Of a stretch of 64,000 nucleotides of DNA, positions 1 to 8,041 are shown piece by piece. The stretch spans positions 1 to 64,000 of the forward strand of contig JAHBTJ010000026.1 in NCBI GenBank assembly GCA_019638595.1, in the 5' to 3' direction. The stretch comes from Chitinophagaceae bacterium. GTDB lineage: Bacteria > Bacteroidota > Bacteroidia > Chitinophagales > Chitinophagaceae. Below the pieces are notes generated by a model that was not told the origin of the DNA, searched no databases, and worked only from the letters and a program-made list of their open reading frames with translations. Both the position numbers and the translations under genes were made by a program. The number at the start of each line of letters is the position of its first letter. Within the stretch, counting starts at the first letter, position 1.

Positions 1-1
1 A

Positions 2-892
2 AATAGTTTAGACTTTGAAGCAAGGATATATGATACACGTTTAGGAAGATGGTTGAGTCCAGATCCTCTCGTTCATCAGTTCTCTAGTTGGTCGCCGTAT
101 AATTTTGCTTTCAATAATTCGATTAAATATGTTGACCCAGATGGTCGGGCTCCCTTTTCTACGATTATTGATAAACAAGGTAAAGTTTTGGGAGGTTCGA
201 CACAAGATGGAGATTTAGGTGTTTATCAGGTTGAAGGTCTCACTGAAAAGAATTTTGATGCATCAAAAATATCCGAATATAAAAAAACTGCGAAAAGAGT
301 TGGCGAGACAAAATCTTTATACTCATTTGTGCTTCCAGGAACGGATAAATGGGTAGGTTCAGTCAATTTTGATAGAGAAGCGAAAGCAAATCTCAACAAG
401 GCTACCAGAATATTTGGGGATTATTTGAATACACATTCAGAAAGTGAAGGATTTAGCTACTACAAAGGAAATGCCGGTAATGGTGGAATCTTAGATATTA
501 AATCCTGGAATTTTGAAGAGAAGTACGGGAAAAAATGGGAGCAATCTACTGCTGATGAAAGAATTGCTCACGTATATGTTGCCTCATTTGTTGATGATAA
601 TGTTATAATGACGAGACGCGATCAAGGAAATTTCTTCGCTGGTAGGGCTATGAAAATGACTAACACGTCAGAAGATGTTATGATGGCGGGCTTCGGGGCT
701 TTCCAAAGTAACGGCAATAAAACAGGTTTTCTTTTTATGGTTAAAGCTGGGTTTAATTATATAGAACGCGGTATTTTAGGTGCTGCATTAGCAGGTACTC
801 CGGCACAAAGTTTAACTATTACGCCTGCTTTTGCTGATGCAAAAGTTTCACAAGATTTGCAACTTTCGGGGTATAGACAATATGAGCGCTAG
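2..892 (+). CDS. RHS-family polymorphic toxin, C-terminal end (5' end outside window)
   Basis: The frame is open to the left edge and reads DFEARIYDTRLGRWLSPDPL then YVDPDGRAP, the conserved RHS repeat-associated core just before the variable tip. About 240 residues of tip follow; it contains GNGGILDIKSWN and DQGNFFAGRAM. The tip loosely resembles polymorphic toxin type 44-like domains, but I cannot confirm this. A TTG at 53 could be mistaken for a start, but the core motif continues upstream of it, so this is the tail of a long gene. The tip is AT-rich compared with the housekeeping genes downstream, as is usual for exchangeable RHS tips. The stop overlaps the next gene by 11 bases, which suggests a toxin-immunity pair. 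RHS identity is firm; the toxic activity is not established. Confidence 0.85.
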   Translation, partial: NSLDFEARIYDTRLGRWLSPDPLVHQFSSWSPYNFAFNNSIKYVDPDGRAPFSTIIDKQGKVLGGSTQDGDLGVYQVEGLTEKNFDASKISEYKKTAKRVGETKSLYSFVLPGTDKWVGSVNFDREAKANLNKATRIFGDYLNTHSESEGFSYYKGNAGNGGILDIKSWNFEEKYGKKWEQSTADERIAHVYVASFVDDNVIMTRRDQGNFFAGRAMKMTNTSEDVMMAGFGAFQSNGNKTGFLFMVKAGFNYIERGILGAALAGTPAQSLTITPAFADAKVSQDLQLSGYRQYER

Positions 893-1322
893 AATAAAAA
901 ATATTGTTACGTATATATATGTTGTTTTTTGCATCTGCATACTGAGTGGGTGTAGAGTACCAGATACATATTATATATATTCTCCTTTAGATACCCAAAA
1001 ACTTGCATTTACTTGGATGCAAAGTTTAATCCCTGGTGAGAAAACATATATTAAAATATCCATTCCCGATATTTCACACGCTTCGATAACAATAGAACAA
1101 ATTATGGACTTCAACATTCTTGTCTATTGGGGAGATACAATTAAGATTAGAGGCGGGAATTTAATAGAGGAGGATAACAGTTCAAATAAAATTAATTGGT
1201 TGATGAATTATACAGATGAGGAGTATAGAGAGATTATGTCTGATACTTTACGGTGGCGACCATATTATCTAAATTTAATTCCACAAGGATATTACAATAG
1301 TAAGAGAACGATAGATAAATAG
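882..1322 (+). CDS. putative lipoprotein immunity protein for the upstream RHS tip
   Basis: A 146-residue protein. The ATG at 882 is preferred over one at 831, because it puts a hydrophobic signal segment near the N terminus (IVTYIYVVFCICILSGC) ending in a lipobox LSGC. The mature part is acidic and has no family I recognise. The gene overlaps the RHS reading frame by 11 bases and shares its AT-rich composition. Position directly after an RHS tip is the classical place for a cognate immunity gene; a lipoprotein would protect the periplasm or inner-membrane face. That role is inference from position and export signal only. Confidence 0.6.
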   Translation: MSARIKNIVTYIYVVFCICILSGCRVPDTYYIYSPLDTQKLAFTWMQSLIPGEKTYIKISIPDISHASITIEQIMDFNILVYWGDTIKIRGGNLIEEDNSSNKINWLMNYTDEEYREIMSDTLRWRPYYLNLIPQGYYNSKRTIDK

Positions 1323-1431
1323 AAGAAACTAACTGGCGCTGGTTTGGTTGGTAGCATAGGAAAAGCAGTGGGTCAAATGTTTCTAGCGCTGGTTAGGTAG
1401 CGCCAGGCAGGCAGCGAGGCCAGACCAGTGA

Positions 1432-1537
1432 TTGGATGTTACTTGTTTCGCAATAATAACAGGTGTATTATTTATGCAAAGCCTGTTTAAGAAATTAAGA
1501 TAAGTAACGGAAAGGCAGTGGCGGTGCTACTAAACCT
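1432..1537. repeat. RHS cassette joint repeat, copy 1
   Basis: This 106-base stretch recurs at 3882-3987, exactly 2450 bases further on, with 5 mismatches. Its last 30 bases (from 1508) are in frame with the RHS core that follows, coding RKGSGGATKP; the 5' part contains a stop (TAA at 1505) in that frame. It therefore marks the point where a truncated RHS core was joined to the preceding cassette. No transposase is nearby, so homologous recombination between cores is the simplest explanation. Confidence 0.8.
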
Positions 1538-3130
1538 GCACCTGGTCATTATAAATACAATAAAACAGGCAATTTGATAGCAGAAGGCGATGGTACGAAG
1601 CCGGACGACCTTATCCGCATTGACTGGACGGTATATGGAAAGATAGCCAGCATAGATAAGGCCGATGGTACCGGTATAGCTTATTTTTACGATGCCGGCG
1701 GCAATCGCATTCAAAAATGGGTTAACAGCAAAGAATATTTTTACGTACGGGATGCGCAGGGAAATGTAATGGGCACCTATGTATATAATGGTAATACCTT
1801 TACCTGGACGGAGCAACATTTGTATGGCAGCAGCCGTTTGGGCATGGTGACACCTGAGCTCAGTATACAAAGAAGCACGCCATTAGCCAACGCGAATTAC
1901 AACCCCACCGGCGACCCCGTTACGAATGGTACGGAAGGCAAGCGTATATATGAGCTGAGCAATCATTTGGGCAATGTGATGGTAACGATCAGCGACCGTA
2001 AGATTGGTGTAGACGAGGACAATGATACGGTAACAGACTATTACACAGCAGAGGTATTGACCGCGCAGGACTATTATGCCTTTGGCATGCTGATGCCGGG
2101 CAGGCAGTACTCGAATGCAGGAGCAAAATACAAGTATGGATTTAATGGCAAAGAGAATGATAATGAAGTGAAGGGGGATGGCAACCAGCAGGACTACGGG
2201 ATGAGGATCTATGATCCGAGGTTAGGACGCTTCCTATCTGTGGACCCATTGACGAAAGGGTATCCAATGTTGACACCATATCAATTTGCGAGTAATACAC
2301 CGATACAGGCAATAGATTTGGATGGAGGAGAAGGAATCATCAACACAATTAAAGTTAATAATCAACCGGTTGTTGATGTTGTTACATACCATGTGGTGAT
2401 TGCGACTACTAATCAGGCAAATGGCGCAAACAATGCTTTTTTTACAGGAGTCAATTATGAAAATACTGAAGCATTCAGGACTGAAATATCTACAATGCTT
2501 AATAGTTCCTACAATCAAAATAAGACTCTTTCAGATGTCGTAACCAATCCGAATGCAGTAAATGGGCAGGTTCCTGTATTTTTTAATTTTGTAGTTTCAA
2601 CATTCAATGCTGATAACATGAAATCTAGTCAAATGAATAGGCAATTATTTAATAACCCGGCCTTAGCTTTTGTAGATAGTGATTTGAAGTTTGCAGAAGA
2701 TGATGGTGACGTAAATAATTTTGCCATCCTTCAAAATAAAAGTTTAGTTGGTAATAAGGTAGGTGGATTTGGCAGAAGTATAGTAGATATAGATACCAAA
2801 CATTTTAATGATCGGAATGTCTCACCGGAAGCTTATCAGAATGTGGAAAATACCGTTGCGCATGAGATTGGTCATGGATTAATGAGAAGACATCCGAATA
2901 TAGATGTTCGTAATCCAGATAGAAATAGCGAGATGGGACCTTTTAATCATAATTTTACCCCAGGATTAGGTGGAATAATGCGATATGGGATTATACAAAA
3001 TACAATAAATGGTGGACAGATGTTACTCATACCACCAACTAAAAATGTTACCCAGACAAATGTTGAGGCAATTATTCAAAGTGCGACAAAAGGTGCTGAT
3101 ATAAATATTAATTTACCCATCATAAAATGA
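1508..3130 (+). CDS. orphan RHS core plus tip with metzincin-like protease motif (5'-truncated)
   Basis: Translation gives YD-repeat and core sequence (YFYDAGGNRIQKW, GFNGKENDNEVKG, YGMRIYDPRLGRFLSVDPL, QAIDLDGGEG) and then a tip of about 260 residues. There is no convincing start codon: TTG at 1574 and ATG at 1766 fall inside conserved RHS sequence, and the frame is closed by a stop at 1505, so this is a displaced cassette rather than a complete gene. The tip holds HEIGHGLMRRH at 2861-2893, which fits HExxHxx(G)xxH except that Met replaces the usual Gly, followed by GGIMRYG with a possible Met-turn at 2978. This predicts a zinc metalloprotease toxin. Core DNA is GC-richer than the tip DNA. 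It overlaps the next gene by 4 bases. Confidence 0.8.
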   Translation, partial: RKGSGGATKPAPGHYKYNKTGNLIAEGDGTKPDDLIRIDWTVYGKIASIDKADGTGIAYFYDAGGNRIQKWVNSKEYFYVRDAQGNVMGTYVYNGNTFTWTEQHLYGSSRLGMVTPELSIQRSTPLANANYNPTGDPVTNGTEGKRIYELSNHLGNVMVTISDRKIGVDEDNDTVTDYYTAEVLTAQDYYAFGMLMPGRQYSNAGAKYKYGFNGKENDNEVKGDGNQQDYGMRIYDPRLGRFLSVDPLTKGYPMLTPYQFASNTPIQAIDLDGGEGIINTIKVNNQPVVDVVTYHVVIATTNQANGANNAFFTGVNYENTEAFRTEISTMLNSSYNQNKTLSDVVTNPNAVNGQVPVFFNFVVSTFNADNMKSSQMNRQLFNNPALAFVDSDLKFAEDDGDVNNFAILQNKSLVGNKVGGFGRSIVDIDTKHFNDRNVSPEAYQNVENTVAHEIGHGLMRRHPNIDVRNPDRNSEMGPFNHNFTPGLGGIMRYGIIQNTINGGQMLLIPPTKNVTQTNVEAIIQSATKGADININLPIIK

Positions 3131-3735
3131 CAGGTTGTATGAGATATTATTTTTTTTCAGTGTTGCTTATCTGTTTATTTAATAATTTTTGCTTTGGTCA
3201 GAAAAAAAATGGATACCTAATTGTTATTGATAGGAGTCATGCTAAAGTTGTCGATGGCTTTAATGATATTACTTTTGTAGACGTATTCTACATTGACTCA
3301 TTAAATTTTTTTTCGGATAGTATTTTTATAAAACACTATTCAAATTTTATATCAAAATTTTTGCTTATTAATAACGGATTTGTTGTAACTAATAATCCAA
3401 CTAAGACGAAAGGAGAATGCACCAATTTTAATTTCGAAGGTATTCCAAAGGATGCCCCTTTTAAGACTCTTAAAATTGCTTTTGGTGACTTCTCTTCTGG
3501 AACAAGATGTTGTATATACAAAATTAACGCCTCATTTTGCGAAGTTCTTGATAAGTCAGGTTTGTCATATTGGTATCCTTCTTTTGTTAAAAGAAATAGA
3601 TTCCTTCGATTAGATACGAGAAGTATTTGTTATCAAGAAGTTGATCAAAATTTTATCGACAAATTAAAAGAACAGTTGGATAACTTCACATTTGGTTACG
3701 AATTTTTTGATGTAGGGATGGCCAATTTTTACTGA
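3127..3735 (+). CDS. exported putative immunity protein for the metalloprotease RHS tip
   Basis: A 202-residue protein starting in an ATGA overlap with the RHS tip stop, so translation is probably coupled. The N terminus has a short polar start then MRYYFFSVLLICLFNNFCFGQ, a signal peptide ending in a plausible cleavage site. The mature part has four cysteines (ECTNF, TRCCIY, ASFCEV, SICYQE regions) that could form disulfides outside the cytoplasm. I recognise no family. Very low GC content matches the toxin tip and not the flanking metabolic genes. Role as inhibitor of the protease-like tip is inferred from position only. Confidence 0.6.
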   Translation: MTGCMRYYFFSVLLICLFNNFCFGQKKNGYLIVIDRSHAKVVDGFNDITFVDVFYIDSLNFFSDSIFIKHYSNFISKFLLINNGFVVTNNPTKTKGECTNFNFEGIPKDAPFKTLKIAFGDFSSGTRCCIYKINASFCEVLDKSGLSYWYPSFVKRNRFLRLDTRSICYQEVDQNFIDKLKEQLDNFTFGYEFFDVGMANFY

Positions 3736-3881
3736 ATACCCCTTTTTCCTCGCAGAGTTTCTTTTCAAAAGCCATGAGCGTTGGCAGAACTCTGCGGTAG
3801 TCGGTAAGTAGGTAATGTTCCAGAGTTAGTGATGGGATAACCTTTCCTGGCGCTGGTCTGCAGCAAAGGTAAGTGTAGAGC

Positions 3882-3987
3882 TTGGGTGTTACTTGTTTCG
3901 CAATAATAACAGGCGTATTATTTATGCAAAGCCTGTTTAAGAAATTAAGATAAGTAACGGAAAGGCAGTGGCAGGGCTACCAAACCT
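3882..3987. repeat. RHS cassette joint repeat, copy 2
   Basis: Matches 1432-1537 at 101 of 106 positions. Here the RHS core that follows copy 1 is absent: after the shared AAACCT the sequence turns into the 3' flank of the dehydratase gene. This looks like the scar of a third cassette that has been deleted. A shorter related stretch (CTGGCGCTGGT) also occurs before both copies, at about 1333 and 3847. Confidence 0.8.
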
Positions 3988-4006
3988 ATTCTGGCGCCCG
4001 CTCAGA

Positions 4007-5719
4007 TCAGTGTGAATCTCTTGTTACTTCGCTGCCCGAAGCGCCACACAGGAAGTCAAAATCTGCACCAAGATGCGCCTGCTGCACGTGATTGACATAT
4101 AAGCTTACATAACCCCTTGTATAGGGCATCGCTGCTTTTTCTTTGCCCGATTTTCTTCTTTCCAGCTCATCCTCCGGTACATCTGCCTGCAAGGTTCGCT
4201 GCTTTACATCCAGCGTAATAATATCGCCATCCTCTATTACGGAAAAATTACCCCCGGCGGCCGCTTCGGGCGATACATGCAATACCACCGTACCAAAACC
4301 GGTACCGCTCATCCTGCCATCGGAAATACGAACCATATCTGTAACTCCTTTGGCCAGCAGCTTTTTGGGCAGTCCCATATTGCCTACTTCCGGCATACCC
4401 GGGTAGCCTATGGGGCCTACGTTCTTCAGTACCATTATACTGTTCTCATCTATATCCAAAAGAGGATCGTCAATCCTGTTCTTATAGTCTTCAATATTTT
4501 CGAACACCACCGCTTTGCCGGTATGTTTTAATAAATGCGCACTGGCGGCAGATGGTTTTAATACGGCGCCCTCTTCGCACAGGTTGCCCTTTAGCACTAC
4601 TATGCCCGATATACTGTTAAACGGCTTTTCCGACGAAGCAATTACGTTTCTGTCGTAACAGGCCGCATCCGTACAGTTTTCGGCAATTGTTCTGCCATTC
4701 ACCGTTAAAGCGTCTTTGTTCAGAGCGGGTAATATTTCTTTCATCACCGCAGGCAGCCCGCCGGCATAATACAGGTCCTCCACAAAATGTTCCCCCGAAG
4801 GCTGGAGATTGGCTATCAACGGGATATCTTTTGAATGCACATCAAAATCATTTAAGGAGAGCTCCACTCCCACCCTGCCGGCTATTGCCAGCAAATGCAA
4901 TACAAAATTGGTAGATCCTCCTATAGCAGCATTTACCTTTATAGCGTTTTCAAATGCCTCGCGGGTAAGAATATCCGTTAGCTTCAAATCTTCTTCCACC
5001 ATTTTTACAATGCGTTTACCGGAAAGTTGCGCCAGCACTTTTCTACGTGAATCGGCGGCGGGAATGGCCGCATTTTCCGGTAACGAAAGCCCGAGCGACT
5101 CTACCATACAGGCCATAGTCGCAGCAGTGCCCATTACGGCACAATGGCCGCGGCTGCGGGCCATGCAGGCTTCCGAAACTTCCATTTCCTGCTCCGTCAT
5201 TTGCCCCGAGCGTACCGCTTCGCTGAAACGCCAGATATCGCTGGTGCCTATATTTTTTCCCTTATACTTACCCGTAAGCATGGGGCCACCCGACACTACA
5301 ATGGTTGGTATGTTTACACTGCAGGCGCCCATTACCAGTGAAGGAGTTGTTTTATCGCAGCCGCAAAGCAGTACTACCCCGTCTATAGGATTGGCGCGTA
5401 TGGATTCTTCCACATCCATGCTCGCGAGGTTACGGTACAGCATAGCCGTAGGTTTGATCAGGGTTTCACCTAACGACATTACAGGGAACTCAACAGGATA
5501 ACCGCCGGCTTCCAGGATACCATATTTTACAGACTCCGCCAGCTCGCGGAAATGCGCATTGCAGGGTGTCAGCTCCGACCAGGTATTACATATTCCTATA
5601 ACGGGCTTACCACGGAACTCATAATCAGGAATACCCTGGTTCTTCATCCAGGCACGATAAATAAATCCATCCTTGCCGGTTTTCCCAAACCAGTTCTGGC
5701 TTCGCAATTGTTTCTTCAT
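4007..5719 (-). CDS. IlvD/Edd-family sugar-acid dehydratase (L-arabinonate dehydratase-like)
   Basis: A 570-residue [2Fe-2S] dehydratase. I take the ATG giving MKKQLRSQNW; a longer frame to 5809 adds 30 residues with no conservation. The N-terminal WFGKTGKDGFIYRAWMKNQG is typical of the sugar-acid branch rather than dihydroxy-acid dehydratase of valine synthesis. Cluster-ligand cysteines are visible at about C53 (TPCN), C121 (GCDK, with the neighbouring K123 that is carbamylated in characterised L-arabinonate dehydratase) and C193 (GHCAVMG). The reaction would be dehydration of an aldonate to a 2-keto-3-deoxy acid. It stands alone; no sugar dehydrogenase or aldolase is adjacent, so the substrate is uncertain. 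Its 3' end abuts the RHS repeat scar. Confidence 0.85.
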   Translation of the reverse strand: MKKQLRSQNWFGKTGKDGFIYRAWMKNQGIPDYEFRGKPVIGICNTWSELTPCNAHFRELAESVKYGILEAGGYPVEFPVMSLGETLIKPTAMLYRNLASMDVEESIRANPIDGVVLLCGCDKTTPSLVMGACSVNIPTIVVSGGPMLTGKYKGKNIGTSDIWRFSEAVRSGQMTEQEMEVSEACMARSRGHCAVMGTAATMACMVESLGLSLPENAAIPAADSRRKVLAQLSGKRIVKMVEEDLKLTDILTREAFENAIKVNAAIGGSTNFVLHLLAIAGRVGVELSLNDFDVHSKDIPLIANLQPSGEHFVEDLYYAGGLPAVMKEILPALNKDALTVNGRTIAENCTDAACYDRNVIASSEKPFNSISGIVVLKGNLCEEGAVLKPSAASAHLLKHTGKAVVFENIEDYKNRIDDPLLDIDENSIMVLKNVGPIGYPGMPEVGNMGLPKKLLAKGVTDMVRISDGRMSGTGFGTVVLHVSPEAAAGGNFSVIEDGDIITLDVKQRTLQADVPEDELERRKSGKEKAAMPYTRGYVSLYVNHVQQAHLGADFDFLCGASGSEVTRDSH

Positions 5720-5763
5720 GGTCAAATCAATCCTTTCGGATAAAGATAGGCAAAGTTTGGGGT

Positions 5764-5937
5764 TTAGAGGGGGCAGGAACCGCAGCCATCCAAAATTATA
5801 TTTCGCCAATGCGGGTATATGACTTTCGGCGCTTTTCCCGGTAATTCATAATCACTCAATTTATAAAATTCTTTGGCTTTTTGGTTCCAGTTGTATTGGT
5901 TCGTAAGATAGCAACCGCAGCGGGGTAGAATAACTTG
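5764..5937 (-). pseudogene. possible gene-tail fragment upstream of the dehydratase
   Basis: This minus-strand frame of 57 codons has no good start codon but reads like protein: YNWNQKAKEFYKLSDYELP, then PHWRNIILDGCGSCPL and a stop, with a CGC and a CGSC cysteine pair. It overlaps the rejected 5' extension of the dehydratase in another frame. It could be the C-terminal remnant of a gene cut by rearrangement. I do not recognise the family and the support is only amino-acid composition. Confidence 0.2.
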
Positions 5938-5969
5938 CTAAACAGCCCCGAAAATCGTAAATTCGTAAG

Positions 5970-6493
5970 GTGAAAAAACGAAAAGAAACGGGACTTGATT
6001 TTGAGGTAGACAAACTAACCAACTCGATTGAAAATGTAAAATCGGGAGACAGTTTTCCAACCGAAGTTTCATTATTAACAAAGGCTGATTTAAAAACCCT
6101 GACAAAGAAAAATGGCTGGCAATTTAATTGGGCGAGTGAAGTTAAAGCCCCGGCAAGGGAAGTCTACAAACTGACAATTACAAACAATCCAAACATCATT
6201 CAAGGTGTTATAAGCCTGGAAGTGAAGACCGACCATGTTTATATGCACCTGATTGAAAGTGCATCATTTAACATAGGAAAGAACAAGACATATTTAGGTG
6301 CTCCGGGAAATTTAGTGGCTTTTGCCTGCAAACTTTCGTTTCAGCGTGGGGGGAAGGTTATGTTTCTTTCCTTTCTAAGACAAGGTTGATTGAACATTAT
6401 GAAAAAACTTTAGGGGCTGTGCATTTGGGAGGACAAAACATGGTTATTACAACAGAAGCAGCATTAAAACTAACAAACAAATATTTTAAATAG
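5970..6493 (+). pseudogene. frameshifted acetyltransferase-like protein in a toxin-antitoxin-like pair
   Basis: A GTG start opens a frame that ends early at 6389. Conserved-looking sequence continues in another frame from about 6354: EGYVSFLSKTRLIEHYEKT, then LGAVHLGGQNMVITT and ALKLTNKYF to the TAG at 6491-6493. The shift falls in a run of six G (6348-6353); seven G would restore one frame reading FQRGGEGYVSF and a protein of about 174 residues. The layout AFACKLSFQRG / SKTRLIEHYEKTLGA is reminiscent of GNAT-like proteins found beside small antitoxin-like genes in Bacteroidota (from memory). Either a real pseudogene, a phase-variable tract, or a sequencing error in the G run. The small gene at 6501 follows 7 bases after. 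Confidence 0.55.
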
Positions 6494-6500
6494 AATAAAA

Positions 6501-6668
6501 ATGGGACTGATAAAAGAACCACTTGACGTAGATTTTGTAGTTGATCCAAGACCTTTGACAAAGGCAGAAGAAAAGGCTATCAGTGACTTTATTCGTGCTG
6601 ACAAAGAGAAGCGTAAACTTAAAGAACTTAAGAAAAAAGCGACTACAAAACGAAAAGTAAAATTTTAA
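6501..6668 (+). CDS. small charged protein paired with the frameshifted acetyltransferase-like gene
   Basis: Fifty-five codons starting ATG at 6501 and ending TAA at 6666-6668. The protein begins MGLIKEPLDVDFVVDPRPLT and ends in a very lysine-rich tail (KEKRKLKELKKKATTKRKVKF region), with a helical middle. It starts 7 bases after the stop of the preceding gene. I recall similar short proteins next to acetyltransferase-like genes in related genomes, which fits a two-gene toxin-antitoxin-like unit, but no function is shown here. Confidence 0.55.
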   Translation: MGLIKEPLDVDFVVDPRPLTKAEEKAISDFIRADKEKRKLKELKKKATTKRKVKF

Positions 6669-6820
6669 AACTTATGCAGCCACCTTTTTGCATAGAGTAA
6701 AAGTATAAATCGTAATTGTCATTCCGAGTGGAAAATTAGGGGTCTAAATCAATGAGGTGATGACGTTGAATTGATAGCAATGAAATGCAGTGCTGGTTGT
6801 AATATCAAAACACTCTTGAG

Positions 6821-7442
6821 GTCACTGCGAGTTACCAATTAGGCGATACCTCCATCATTGAGCCGTGACATGTTGCTTTTGTTTGTCACAGCTTTCTGAT
6901 TTGTAAGTATCCTAAGTCGGCTAAGTTATCAGGAAACGTATCGGGGCTCTGTTGCTGAATTCACAGTAGTACTAAAGCTTCATCAGTGCCGCCTTGCGCA
7001 TAGGCGTCAACTTAAAAAATATGAACCTCCCAATATGTGCCCGTGTGGTATCTTTTTGATATAACCCGGGGTAGCGCCTATGGCGCATTATTGAAAATTA
7101 TCCATTTTGTCTACAAACGGGTTGTGCCGATGGCACAGCAAATCCGGTATGCCCAACAGCATTTTATACAGTAAAGTTACTGACTAAGCGTATTTCATTC
7201 CCCCCTGGTTACGTACCTGCAATATGCCGCATAGCGGCTACCTGTTTGTAAAAAGAATGCAGGACGTTTTATTTGCCCGCCGCGGCGGGCTACCCTTCAT
7301 ATAAAGTGATCAGGCTTAAGTTGACGTCTATGCGCAGCGGGACGAAATCGGCCGTACTCCCTGCCCCGTCCGTACCGGTACGGGCGGACGTCCGGCAGGC
7401 GGGGATTTTTGGTTACCTTTTTCCGCAAAAAAGTAACCAAAA
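6821..7442. repeat. intergenic repeat block A, carrying a MITE-like insertion
   Basis: Block A and block B (7744-8041) share the same order of segments: gttaccaattaggcg, GCTTTCTGATTTGTAAGTATC, a GCTCTGTTGCTGAATTCACAG segment, a CGAAATCGGCCGTA segment with a CCGTCCGTACCGG palindrome, and a terminal GGTTAC...GTAACC hairpin (7411-7438). Without the 334-base insertion at 6999-7332 the two blocks are the same length, about 290-300 bases. Open frames listed in this area are shadows of the repeat and have no protein-like features. The stretch 6669-6820 shows nothing recognisable apart from a GTCATTCCGAG-type intergenic motif near 6719. Confidence 0.75.
6999..7332. mobile_element. MITE-like element, copy 1
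   Basis: A 334-base non-coding unit bounded by CATAGGCGTCAACTTAA and its inverted partner TTAAGTTGACGTCTATG (one mismatch in 17). Inside are four short hairpins: GCGCC-TAT-GGCGC near 7074, GTGCC-GAT-GGCAC near 7127, GCCGC-ATA-GCGGC near 7225 and GCCCGCCGCGGCGGGC near 7275. A copy with the same order lies at 26200-26531 and a decayed one at 12049-12296. It has no transposase gene, so it would depend on an enzyme elsewhere. The complementary flanks beyond the core (TGCG/CGCA) differ from those of copy 2. Confidence 0.75.
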
Positions 7443-7743
7443 AAAGCGGAAGGATTGTAGTTGAAAGGAAAACTGAGAGTTTGTGGAACAACAAATTGAA
7501 GTTCATAACCAGTTGATAAATAGCAAGCTGGATGACATGTCATTGGCAACCCGCCCGCTTGTTGCTTTGAATGTAAGGTATATGGCGGCGGGTCCGCAGT
7601 TTGAAAGCTGCATACGCACGAGGATTGCTTCGCCCGCCGTAACATTGTTCCAATTTAAATTTCGATGCGGGCGGTCTCGCAAAGACGGCAAGTGGTTGAG
7701 TAACAGGGTATCTCTTTTTAATGCTGATTGCAAAACCAAATAC

Positions 7744-8041
7744 GTCATTGGCAGTTACCAATTAGGCGGGGTCTCTATCATTGTGGCGTGATAAGTTGCA
7801 TTTGTTTGTTGCAGCTTTCTGATTTGTAAGTATCCTAAGTCGGCTAAGTTATCAGGGCTCTGTTGCTGAATTCACAGTACTAAAGCTTAATCAGTCCCGC
7901 AAGGCGGGGCGAAATCGGCCGTAGTCCCTGCCCCGTCCGTACCGGCACGGGCGGACGTCCGGCAGGCGGGGATTTCGGGCGCCTGCTCTACTGGTCATTC
8001 AGGCGGGGCTTTTTGGTTACTTTTTCCGCAAAAAAGTAACC
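7744..8041. repeat. intergenic repeat block B, the apparent empty site
   Basis: Same segments as block A but without the MITE-like unit. At the corresponding place the sequence reads AATCAGTCCCGCAAGGCGGG, a small palindrome CCCGC-AAG-GCGGG, where block A has the element between GCCGC and GCGGG. It ends in the hairpin GGTTACTTTTT...AAAAAGTAACC (8015-8041), which resembles a bidirectional terminator. The stretch 7443-7743 between the blocks contains no gene I can support. Confidence 0.7.

Noticed and set aside
1487-1870. 127-codon minus-strand frame opposite the orphan RHS core
   Set aside because: Shadow of the RHS coding frame, which carries recognisable YD-repeat motifs.
4809-5501. 230-codon open frame on the plus strand
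   Set aside because: It lies wholly inside the dehydratase gene, is Ser-rich with no motif, and is the usual antisense shadow of a GC-biased minus-strand gene.
5720-5809. N-terminal 30-residue extension of the dehydratase
   Set aside because: The extension has no family conservation; MKKQLRSQNW is the normal start, and another frame there reads as an unrelated fragment.
7273-7791. Several 60-105 codon frames in the repeat nest
   Set aside because: They are made of palindromic repeat sequence, occur in both strands, and have no conserved features.
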